In this document: one piece after another, positions 12,301-20,753 of the stretch
How positions within the stretch are numbered: position 1 is the first letter of the stretch
Layout of the letters: every line of letters starts with the position of its first letter
Notes under the pieces: model-generated
Databases searched by the model: none
What the model saw: only the letters and a program-made list of their open reading frames with translations
What the model was told of the DNA's origin: nothing
NCBI GenBank assembly: GCA_030844895.1
Contig: CM061225.1
Coordinates: forward strand, 107,026,688 to 107,090,687
Origin: Ambrosia x helenae
Lineage: Eukaryota > Streptophyta > Magnoliopsida > Asterales > Asteraceae
Reading direction: 5' to 3'
DNA length: 64,000 nt
Made by a program: the position numbers and the translations under genes

Positions 12301-13540
12301 CTTCTGTGACTAGTCTTTGTTCTCCATTGTTACATTCCAATACTATTGAGCCTTTACCTTTGATGTTAACACACGATCCATCTCCAAATTTTACGCTGCC
12401 TGCTCTCTTTTCGTCTAACTTTGTGAAATAGGAGCGTCTTCCTGTCATATGATTGCTTGCGCCATTGTCTAAATACCATACTTCATTTACATTTTCTTCA
12501 TTGTGATAGCGTTCTGGTATTATCTTCTTTTCTTCGAGAACTACACTTCTTTCTTCACCAACTGCCATAAGTAATGTGGGATCCTCTTCTTCCATTACTA
12601 GGTGAGATTCTTCTTGTTTATTTCGAGGTTTAGGACATCTGGGAGCTATATGTCCTAATTCATTGCAATTGTAACATCTTACATTGCTGCCATCTCTTCT
12701 GGGCTTGTAACTACTGTTGTCATGACGATTCTTAGTGGGATTTCGATCACTTCTCTGATCTTGATGGCCATATCTGTCAAAGCTCTTCTTCTCATATCTT
12801 TGACTTTTATTGAACTTCCTAAAGTTCTGTCTACCTCGATTCTGATTGTAGTTCTTGTAATTGCTGTTAGGTCTTCTATCTTGCCTTGTAAATAACAGCT
12901 TCTCTTGACCGGCTGGTCCATATTTCTTCTCATCTCTTGACTTAAGGCGTTCCTCATAAGCTTTAAGTCTTCCAAGCGCTTCATCTAACGTCATGGAATC
13001 TATGTCGGAATATTGCTCTATGGATGCAATAATCTGTAGGAACCTTTCTGGTACGGAGTCCAGCAATTTTCGTACCAACATCGACTCTTCAATTGTCGTT
13101 CCTAGGGTTTTTGACTTTGTACTAATCGCACTTAACCTACCAGCAAACTGGTCTATGGTTTCTGTCTCTCTCATCGTAATCATCTCAAATTCTGTGCGTA
13201 ATGATTGAAGTCTTGCTTTCTGGACTCGGTCAATTCCAATAAATCTTGTCTTTAATACTTCCCAAATTTCTCTTGCTGTATTATGTGACGCCACCTGCAT
13301 CACCATATCTTCTGGAATTGCCTGGAAGAGATAGGCAATCGCTGTCCTATCCTTCTTTACATCTACCGTTGACGTGCCTTCTATGGGTTCCACTACTTCC
13401 CAAAGACCATTTGCACTCAATATTGCTTTAACACGAACAGCCCAAATCGTGTAATTTGTAGATGTCAACATCGGTGTTTGGAGGCTAAAAGTGAGAGTCT
13501 CCTTCGTGACTGTCTCTTTTGATGTCGTTTCTTTCGACAT
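9311..13540 (-). CDS. Copia gag-pol polyprotein, 1409 aa, uninterrupted
   Basis: The start ATG at 13540 is followed by an unbroken frame. Domains in order: copia-type gag (about residues 15-235); a CCHC zinc knuckle CYNCNELGHIAPRCPK (about 288-305); an aspartic protease with DNGASNHMTG (about 354); an integrase zinc finger (WHARMGHVNF..CDAC, from about 485) and DDE core with NGVVERKNR; a reverse transcriptase (about 940-1190) with YVDD near 1088; and RNase H (about 1250-1390). All landmark residues are present, so the protein could be active. Its LTR promoter is now separated from it by the nested DNA element. It is transposon-encoded, not a host gene. Confidence 0.95.
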   Translation of the reverse strand: MSKETTSKETVTKETLTFSLQTPMLTSTNYTIWAVRVKAILSANGLWEVVEPIEGTSTVDVKKDRTAIAYLFQAIPEDMVMQVASHNTAREIWEVLKTRFIGIDRVQKARLQSLRTEFEMITMRETETIDQFAGRLSAISTKSKTLGTTIEESMLVRKLLDSVPERFLQIIASIEQYSDIDSMTLDEALGRLKAYEERLKSRDEKKYGPAGQEKLLFTRQDRRPNSNYKNYNQNRGRQNFRKFNKSQRYEKKSFDRYGHQDQRSDRNPTKNRHDNSSYKPRRDGSNVRCYNCNELGHIAPRCPKPRNKQEESHLVMEEEDPTLLMAVGEERSVVLEEKKIIPERYHNEENVNEVWYLDNGASNHMTGRRSYFTKLDEKRAGSVKFGDGSCVNIKGKGSIVLECNNGEQRLVTEVYYIPTLQSNILSLGQVTESGCKVIMENEHLWIYDAYNNLLMKVPRAKNRLYKVKLRITNPICLQATIDTPAWLWHARMGHVNFDSLRQLSTKGMARGLPKIQHPSQVCDACITGKQSRLPFPSQASFRATRPLELVHADLCGPISPTSLAGNNYFFLIVDDYSRYMWIYMLKSKDQVYENFKKFLSEAQTETSHKLKRLRTDRGGEFTSKALTAYCEDKGILRQLTAPYTPQQNGVVERKNRSVMSMTRSMLKAMNVPQNLWAEATRQAIYIQNRLPTKALKGMTPYEAVNGKAPNIKHIRVFGCIAYAKVTTPYLKKLEDRSKKMVHLGNENGSKAYRLYNPIEEKIHISRDVQFIENEPWDWNNYLKEGSNDEPSWTRFEVYGDHESEAVQEQSNEDNEDQDNESDNEFFSSPITATRTPITIQETPTSDPAVESSTQELEDSPGSQNRPVRALRSLNDIYAATRSLRPEEYEHLYLAYDEEPANYKEAAEYPQWIEAMESEIDSIEKNNTWTLTTLPSSQKPIGLKWVFKVKRDASGQITKYKARLVAKGYVQQEGIDYNEVFAPVARIETIRLLLALAAQKGWQVHHLDVKSAFLHGELKEDVYVSQPDGFIKKGKENLVYKLKKALYGLKQAPRAWNIRLNNILKEIGFIRCPQEQAVYKRTSKESTIIIGVYVDDIIVTGSSIKDISSFKKEMQGKFEMSDLGPLTYYLGIEVSQTQGKIQLKQSAYAKKVIKEARLEDCNPTKYAMESGLKLTKEDESEPVNETEYRKLIGSLRYLTHTRPDITYAVGYVSRFMEKPKTTHMKAVKHLIRYIKGTLDYGIQYSRSKEAEITGYSDNSYGDQDDGKGTTGTIFYYRDSPITWTSQKQSTVALSSCESEFMAATSVACQAIWLQGVLSELTGEQPKKITLLVDNKSAIQLMKNPVFHGRSKHINIRYHFIRECIKNEQIQVDHISGEMQKADILTKALPRIKFLEMRRLIGVEDLGEIKN

Positions 13541-13617
13541 TGTGGGTTTAACGGGCGTCTTTTGAGGACTTTTATTCTTCTTCTTCTTCCCAATTGTCCA
13601 AATCTAATATGGACTAC
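13541..13617 (-). other. copia-1 leader, gag-proximal part
   Basis: This is the untranslated leader just upstream of gag on the minus strand, with a GAAGAAGAAGAAG stretch. The leader of the gag-only element before its ATG at 32940 has a similar GAAAGAAGAAAAAGAAG stretch, which supports common ancestry. Confidence 0.6.
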
Positions 13618-13639
13618 TACGCCAAAATATGCCTACGGC

Positions 13640-14600
13640 CACACAAAAAAAGTGTGACAATAGGCCTTCCGCCACACTTTTTTTTTCCAGCTCAAGTGTG
13701 ACCATAGGTCGAGTCATCGTAGGTATCATACGGCCACATTCACATTTAGTGGCCGTAGAACTTAAAAGTGTGGCTAAAGGATACTAATATTTCTTTTTGA
13801 AATCAAGCATTTTGTCTATTAAATGTGACTAAAGGATAGTAATGGCCACATGAAATTACTCTATGTGTGGCCATTTTAGTTATATAGTCACTAAAAGTTT
13901 TGTTTTAGCCACATTAATTAAAAAAATACGTGGCAAAAATGATTGTTTTAATAAGCTTTCCATCTATTAGCTGTGACTAAAGGGTAGGAATAGCAACATG
14001 AATTCACCGTAGTGTGGCCGTTTCTATTATATAGTCACGTGAATTTAATGTAAGTATGGCCAAAAAACTATTTATAGACACACGAAACAATTTTGTAATT
14101 TTACGTGTGACTATATTCTAACTTTTGGTCACACATATTTTTTTTTCTTATGACATTTGCTATCATTCCGTCACATAAAAAAGTGACAATGGTGTGGCTA
14201 TTGCCAAACTTTGGTGACACATAATCCGTTTTGTCCATGGCATTTGTTATCATTCCGTCACACAAAAAAAAAAAAAAAAAAACAAATGGAGGATAGTGTG
14301 ACTAATGATTATATAAAGCCACTTGAAATATTGTAATTTTATTTGTGGCTATTGTCCAACATTTGGTCACACGTATTTCTTTTACCCATGTCAATTGCTA
14401 TCATTTCGTCACACCAAAATAAACAAAATTAAGATTGTATGGCTAATTGTTATGTAAAGCCACATGAAATTTGTAATTTTTAGTGTGACTATTGTTTTAA
14501 CCTTTAGTCACACATAATGGTTATATAAAGCCATATGAAATATTATAACTTTATGTGTAGCTATTTTCTAACCTTTGGTGACACATATTTTCTATGATTC
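13640..14600. repeat. Left subterminal repeat array of the CACTA-like element
   Basis: Short motifs such as GTGTGGC, GGTCACAC and CCGTCACA recur on both strands. From about 14060 they fall into diverged units of roughly 130 bp, each with tttggtcacaca, gctatcattccgtcaca and a gccacatgaaat..tgtaatttt segment. The array at the other end shares the same units in the same orientation. Confidence 0.7.
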
Positions 14601-14714
14601 CATGCTGCCCTTATATGTAATTAGCCATTTTATTTTCATTTTTTTTGTAAACAATGAAACGCACCATTAAAAATGAGAAAACCAAATGATATTATAAAAA
14701 TAATAAACCAAGTT

Positions 14715-15107
14715 TCATACATAAGTTTCAAGCTTAAATACTAAAAATCTAATTCTCATCCGGTTTTCATCTTCTTGTTCTTTGCCTGCAGTTTTTTTTA
14801 ATCCGTCTAGAGTTGTAAAACTCTTCTTTTTCTTCTTAGCGAACTTAGTTGTGGTGTTTTGTGTTTGATTGGATGGTGAATTTGGTAGCTGGAGAAACAA
14901 AAACAAGAAAACATATATAAAAACTCCTAATTAGTTATACTTAACAAATGATTAATTAAGAAACAAACCTTTTCGTCAGATTTGACAAGGGATTTTGACC
15001 AAGGAACAAAAGAACCTAATGCTTGGCAAACTGTTTTTAACACTCCTATTTGAATTGGTAAATATGCTGCCTCCTTTATAGCTTCATCAACAAAAACTCT
15101 TAAACGT
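14715..15107 (-). pseudogene. TNP1/En/Spm-type transposon protein, C-terminal two exons
   Basis: Exon 15107-14969 encodes a segment with VFVDEAIKEAAYLPI and QALGSFVPWSKSLV. This matches the conserved domain found near the C-terminus of CACTA-associated (TNP1/En/Spm-like) proteins. Its acceptor is ttgtag at 15109-15108 and its donor is AAG|GTTTGT at 14968-14967. The next exon starts after ctccag (14888) in the same phase. It codes a lysine-rich tail with KFAKKKKKSF and stops at 14715. Possible upstream exons to an ATG at about 15493 are visible but do not join cleanly, so I call it a remnant. Family assignment is by motif memory. Confidence 0.6.
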
Positions 15108-15109
15108 CT

Positions 15110-16330
15110 ACAAAAAAAAATATAGCATATTGACATGATAAATTAAAGTCAATATATATATTTGCATTTTGTGTAATACATTACCGTGGGACATTTTCTT
15201 GAGATTCCAAATGTGATGGCGTTCAAGAAGTGGAGTCTCAAGCATATGTGAAATACTTTTTTTCTAGTTTTCAAACTTCCCTAAAAAATACAATTAATGA
15301 CATATGGAAAAATTAGCAACCACGTGGAAAATTAAGAAAAGAAAATTGTCAAATACATACCATTGTTAGCTTTTCTTGTTGCACCGTTTTAGATATGTTA
15401 CTGTGAGAAGTAACTTTTGTTTGCACAACTTTACATGATGCATTAGATGTGATAGCCTTAGTATTGTCCTTAGATCCCAAATTGTTGTCCATACAATTGA
15501 CCTAGAAATTCAAGTATTGTCCTTACTCTGAGAAATCGCTTTCATATTCGTTTGTCAAATCCATAGCCGAGCTATCGCTTTCTTGTTCAACGTCCATGAT
15601 GCTAGAAAACGAGTTTGACAAAATGTTGTAAACTTGTAATAATTGACATATAAACAGCCATAAAAATACCAGTTAAAAAACAACCTTGAGTCGAATATAT
15701 ATTAACTAACCATATACCAACAACAAAACAAAGTAAAAGAATTTACGTTGTTGGATTTTATCTTGATGTTGTAAAGCCATTTAAATTCTAAAAGGGGTTG
15801 ATATATCTTGATACGGACGATGACAAAGTTACTTTAAAGCTGTATGGTGTTGGACTATTTACTACGTGAATTCCTGAAGCATGTCCATGTTTCTGCTTAT
15901 GCATGTATGCTTGGTCAGCTGATTGTAAAATGTAAACATTACCATTTTCATAGATAACATCCGAGTTTTGTAGGCATTTTATATTTTCTCAAGTAATGCG
16001 GAAGAAATAGTACTTTACCAGTTCATGTTGTTTACAAATGAGGAAAAGGGAAATCATGAATATCTTCATTTTTATTCCCTTCATATTCTATCTAAAGAAG
16101 GGCTCAAAAAGGCACGAAAAAAGTTAATTCACCAGGACATAGGTCATGTTAGGCAATGTTTTTATGCATCTATAACAGGAAAAGCCATATTACCCATATT
16201 GTAAATATAAGATGCAAAAAAAATTCCAAAGAAAAGCCACGTCACAGAAAATATTCACACAAAAGAACATCGTGAACACATATTTCACACAGAAGAAATA
16301 GGAGACGTTAAAGACCATCCATAGCATTTT
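15110..16330. other. CACTA interior, mostly unrecognised
   Basis: On the minus strand, 15493-15360 forms a short ATG-started frame that may be the first exon of the TNP1-type gene. The rest is AT-rich with no coding signal I can defend. Confidence 0.35.
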
Positions 16331-16404
16331 ACGTAGTATGATTATTGGACTAAGAACGATAAGCTTGGTTTTAAAAAGCGTGCCTAGGTGTAAGGCAAAC
16401 TCAG

Positions 16405-16482
16405 GCGCAAGGTCCTCTGCTTTTGTTAATATAAAGCGAGCACGCGCAAGGTCCTCTGCTTTTGTTAATATAAAGCGAGCAC
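16405..16482 (+). repeat. 39-bp tandem duplication
   Basis: Two perfect copies of a 39-bp unit starting gcgcaaggtcctctgctttt lie at 16405-16443 and 16444-16482, just upstream of the captured GDSL exon. They read through as repeated short peptides but have no credible coding role. Confidence 0.85.
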
Positions 16483-16511
16483 GGTACAATGGTAAAAACG
16501 AGTGTGCACAG

Positions 16512-16663
16512 GTTAGCTTTGGCAGCCAGGTTAATAACTACAAGAATACAGTGTCACAAATGGCGAATATACTTGGAGGTAACGATTCAGCAGCGAATTA
16601 TCTTAGACAGTGTATATACTCTATTGGATTGGGAAGCAACGATTACCTCAATAACTATCTTTA
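16512..16663 (+). pseudogene. Captured exon of a GDSL esterase/lipase
   Basis: The frame after an acceptor-like tgcacag encodes VSFGSQVNNYKNTVSQM..CIYSIGLGSNDYLNNY and then stops. GDSL (SGNH-fold) plant lipases carry this region as one internal exon; the G-S-N-D is block III, whose Asn contributes to the oxyanion hole. The catalytic Ser exon (GDS) and the DxxH exon are absent here, so it is a fragment without function. It lies inside the CACTA-like element, which indicates host-gene capture. Homology is by family recognition. Confidence 0.8.
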
Positions 16664-16731
16664 ATATTCAGAACTTATTGTACATTCAAGTAGGGGAAAA
16701 CTATAAACATTCATTGCTTGTTTCCAGAATC

Positions 16732-17308
16732 CACAGTTGTTAAAAGCGGTCGCCCAGGGCGCCTAGGCGACAGAATTCCTAGAAGCGACCCTGGGTCGCT
16801 TTTCCCACCTAGCTAAATTAAGCAATGATTTTTTAAAAAAAAAAACTTTTATCCTTTACCATTTTATAGCTGATTTTTTAAAACTATTAATATCCTTTAC
16901 CATTTTATTGCCTAATCATATCTTCTATTTTTGGTTATGCATTCTAATCTATATAAACAACCTCTAACCCTATGCCCTATGTACAATCAAAGTCACAAAC
17001 ACAGCAGAGAATCATTATTCAGCAGAGAAGTTTTATTATTTTTTACATTTTGAACTTTTTTTTGGTTTTCAAGCCTGAACATCTTGTTATTTTGATATTT
17101 TCGTGGTTTTTAATCTTGGTGCTACTTTATTATATTGATCTTTATTGCTTAAAGTTGTTATTTTTTAGTGTTTTTGGTGTTTTTACCCTTTTTTTAATTT
17201 GCGCTTTTTTTTTCTTAGGCCCACGCTTTATTTGCGCTTCTCGCCTAGGCGAGAAGCGCAGTACCAAAGCGCCTTGAGTGCGCTTTACGCCTTTGACAAC
17301 TATGCCAG
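16732..17308. mobile_element. Small foldback-like element with gcgcctaggcg ends
   Basis: The left side reads agttgttaaaagcggtcgcc..ggcgcctaggcg. The right side, reversed, reads tagttgtcaaaggcgtaaagcgc. The termini are thus imperfect inverted repeats. The inside is AT-rich with an internal hairpin (cttctcgcctaggcgagaag, 17237-17256). A related fragment (aaagcgtgcctaggtg) lies at about 16376. This is probably a non-autonomous DNA element; the superfamily is unknown. Confidence 0.4.
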
Positions 17309-18472
17309 AATCTTTTATGTTCATCTTGTTTTCCTATATTTATACTTAAGAACATAATTGTGTTCCATCCAGAATCTATTAGCGACAAAAAAAAAAAAAG
17401 CAAACGCCCTAATTGATTACCGGAACGAAGACACGATCAGATTTTGCCTATCAATCGCAATGAAAACAAACATAATATATGCCTATCAATCACAATGAAA
17501 ACAAACATAATATATGCCTATCAATCACAATGAAAAAAAAAAAAAAACATGATTCCTATCAATACTACTCCGAAGGTAGTTTCGGTGCCTAAATTGTCAG
17601 CAATATAAAGAAAGTGGTACAAACCAAAGAAAAGAAATGCAAGAAGATGCAAAATTGTCAACAGTGAAAACATTTCTATAGATGTAGCCAACAATTTGTT
17701 CATAACATACATAACAAATAGAAGTTAAAATTATGCTATAGCATCAAAGTAATCTACAAACTGGCCTTGGGATTCCCTCAATTCCTGTGCGTAGCATTCC
17801 ATAATGGTGCACAATACACTTCATATTTTAAGACATGATCTAGATTAAGAATATTAAGAATTACATATAAATGGAAACCGAACTATAGCATGGAAGGTTA
17901 CACTTCTATTCATATAACCAGCATATGTAATGAACATCATTCAGTATTCGGATCCTAACATAATAAGAATGAAGACAAATGATGTGAAACTCACTGATCC
18001 CGACGTATGAAACTGCAACAATCATAGTCAGCATCTCAAGACACTTCATTTTCACCTTAATTCATGATAAATAAAATAAAATCAGTTACTCGCGCAACAA
18101 CTCTATAAATCAGACGAGTAAATGGGTCAGCTCGGATGATGTATATTAACTACGTATCTGTAAGAGTTCAAACAGGTAAAACAAATAAAACACGCAGAAT
18201 AATCAGACTGTTACGGGATCTCATTTAGTCAACCCAGCCAAAGCTTTCGGCCCGTTACACAACCTGCATGATTTGCACTGTTGCATATTTATCAGCTTTA
18301 AATAGATGTCTAAAATTTTTATGAGAATATAGCACACTAAAGCACTGGGCTCAAAAAGAAACATAATGTTGTATTTTGAATAATTTGGTTCGACGAAAAG
18401 ATTTGTTGAACATGAAATGTGACAACGTGATGAGATATGACAATTGAGATAAATGGGGAATGACTGGCATAC
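17309..18472. other. CACTA interior, one weak exon candidate
   Basis: AT-rich sequence with three direct copies of a ~30-bp motif (tgcctatcaatc.caatgaaaa) at about 17445-17535. On the minus strand, 17812-17735 reads as a possible 3'-terminal coding piece (YAQELRESQGQFVDYF, then stop). I do not recognise it. Nothing else is supportable. Confidence 0.3.
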
Positions 18473-18655
18473 CGTGTTCTGGCCAAGAGGAGCCCGCAGA
18501 GCTAGCTAGTCGAAAGTTAAACACTCTCCACCAGCCTTCTCAATTCGGGCCCGAGCCGTCTCAGTAAACCTTAAAGCAGTGACCTTGAGACAAGAGATTT
18601 CATGAACCCTAACATCATCTGTTACCGTCCCAACAACCAGAACAATTCTATCGTC
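18473..18655 (-). pseudogene. RPL18: Captured exon of 60S ribosomal protein eL18 (RPL18)
   Basis: On the minus strand the 183-bp segment encodes DDRIVLVVGTVTDDVRVHEI..LRFTETARARIEKAGGEC..LALRAPLGQNT. This is the conserved central part of cytosolic ribosomal protein L18. The borders look like real splice sites: ttttatcag before GAC (exon start 18655) and ACG|GTATGC after (18472-18471). One in-frame TAG replaces a conserved codon after LTFD, so the copy cannot encode a full protein. No upstream N-terminal or downstream C-terminal exon was found nearby. Its place inside the CACTA-like element indicates capture of host DNA with introns. Confidence 0.88.
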
Positions 18656-19084
18656 CTGATAAAACAACATTAATCAACAAAACTACAAATAAAAAAAAAT
18701 AACAAAAATTAACTTCCTTGATTTAGAGATTTGCATATTACAGCTTCAATGTTTGTCAAAGCGTCAATCAACATATCAATCACACATGAACAACAAAAAC
18801 CTTCACACTTTAAAGGTGTTCTAATTTAAGATTTAAAATGAGTCATACAACTTACGTAATCATTAATCAGAAACAAATAATTAGTTAGATTAATTTACAC
18901 ATGCCATACCAATTCCCCCAAATCAATATGAAGCTCATAGAGAGAAAAATTCAAACGCACAGTCGCATCAAATAACACCATATTTAATCATTAATATAAA
19001 TGTCCAAATGCTTTCAAATAATGAATAGGGCGCAAATAATAACATCATATTTAATCATCAAAACAAAGGGATGGGTCAAAATTG
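18656..19084. other. AT-rich spacer, possibly captured intron
   Basis: This lies between the eL18 exon and the promoter-like segment. It is T- and A-rich without coding signal and could be intron sequence carried with the eL18 exon. The expected N-terminal L18 exons are not visible. Confidence 0.35.
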
Positions 19085-19375
19085 AACCAGCGATTGAAGA
19101 GGAAGTCCATTAGAGAAGGTACCTATTAAAATCAAATGAACAGGAAGCCGATTGAGTAGGGAGCGACAGGAGATGGATTCAGATTCCAAATAGTGAAAAT
19201 GGAATTAGGGTTATGAGGGAATCGAAGCTTCTTGGAGGAGGCAGAGGGAAATTGGAATTAGGGTTATGAGGGAATTATGCGAGAGTGCTCAGAGAGCTGT
19301 GTGTTAAGTTGAAAATGGTGAATAAGGGTTAAAGAAAAGCAAGAGTTGTTTATATACCCGGGTCAGCATATTTCA
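19085..19375 (-). promoter_or_regulatory. Captured promoter/5'-UTR-like segment with TATA and telo-box motifs
   Basis: Read on the minus strand, GGGTATATAAAC (19358-19347) is a good TATA box. It is followed by a pyrimidine-rich leader with two TAACCCTAA motifs (19266-19258 and 19213-19205) inside a 53-bp-spaced duplication of ggaattagggttatgaggga. Telo-boxes (AAACCCTAA-like) together with TATA-proximal leaders are characteristic of plant ribosomal-protein genes, and the eL18 exon lies downstream on the same strand. Origin from that same gene is inference. Confidence 0.5.
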
Positions 19376-19459
19376 TGTAGATGGGTCGGAATGGGTGGGC
19401 CGCCCGCGTGAAAAAGAAATGCAATGTAAAATCATGACATGTGGCAGCACACATTAGGG

Positions 19460-19751
19460 ATTGTGCATTGTGATCCAGTAAGGCTCAGTATAGTCAATTA
19501 AGACATATATAATTAATATAATTAATAATTAATTATTGTTTATTGTGATTCATTAAGACCCAATATGGACCACTAAGATATATATGATATATTATTGCCT
19601 CTTATGATCCATTAAGGCCTAATATGGTCTATTAAGACATACATGATACACCGTTGCCCACTGTGATCCATTAAGGCTTAATATGGTCAATCAAGACATA
19701 TATAATGTACTATAGTTCGTTGTGACAATTAAGGCCTAATATGACCCATTA

Positions 19752-19798
<47 letters not shown>

Positions 19799-20400
19799 TT
19801 AATTATTATCCATTATGGTCCATTAAGCATATATGATATATTATTGGCTATTATGATATATTAAAGCCCATTATTACCCATTAAAACATATATGATATAC
19901 TATTGCTTGTTATGATCCATTAAGGCCCCATATGACCCATTAAGGCATATAGGATCTACTATTTCCTATTATGATCCACTAAGGCTCAATATGGTCCATT
20001 AAGACATATTTGATATGCAATTGTCCATTGTGATATATTAAGACTCAATATCGTCCATTAAGATGTGTATGGTATATTATCACTCGTTGTGACCCATTAA
20101 GGCCCAATATGACCTATTAAGATATATATTATTTACTATTGCCCGATGCTCATTGTGATCCATTAAGGCTCAATATGGCCCACTAAGACATATATGATTT
20201 ACTATTGCCCTTTGTGTTCCATTAGACCCAATATAGCCTATTAATACATATATGATCTACTTTTTCCCATTGTAATCCACTAGACCCAATATGGCCCATT
20301 AATACATATATTATCAACTATTATCCATTTTGATCCCTTAAGGCCCAATATGGTCAATTAAAACATTTATGATATACAAATGTCCATTGCGATCTACTTA
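19460..20400. repeat. Diverged tandem array, unit about 60 bp
   Basis: A unit resembling attgtgatccattaaggccca + atatggtccattaagacata + tatgatatactattgccc repeats about 15 times with heavy divergence. It includes a (TA)n expansion at 19757-19795. It is non-coding and lies wholly inside the CACTA-like element. Confidence 0.8.
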
Positions 20401-20735
20401 GGCATGTACAACAGTTTTCAGTACTAGTACCAATGTTTTATGTTTTTCGGGATTGGTATTTTCGGTAGTTGTTCAGCACAATCCAATATTTTGGGTATAT
20501 ATACCTTCAGTTACTTGTACCCTAACGATCATTTTCGGTACCTGCATAGGTACCAATTTTTTTTCCACTTTTAGGACTAGTACTTCCATTAATGTACCAA
20601 CTCGGTACCAAGTTCATCCCTACTAATTACAACTCAACTAGCCTTTTAGTACTTAATATGACATGATAAAACCTATAAACTTCAAAATTGACACATATGT
20701 TAGATATTTTCACCTAAACTAGTCACAACGACAAA
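20401..20735. other. AT-rich spacer with ggtac-rich repeat
   Basis: At about 20410-20620 the sequence is dense in agtactagtacc, ggtacc and tcggta motifs. It looks like a decayed dispersed repeat. No gene was seen. Confidence 0.35.
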
Positions 20736-20753
20736 TATATATATATATATATA

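Noticed and set aside
16190..16489. Minus-strand frame with a repeated LTKAEDLA peptide
   Set aside because: Produced by the 39-bp tandem duplication; no homology or codon pattern supports it.
19460..20400. CRISPR-like array
   Set aside because: Units are diverged throughout with no constant repeat and unique spacer pattern, in a plant transposon; it is a degenerate tandem array.
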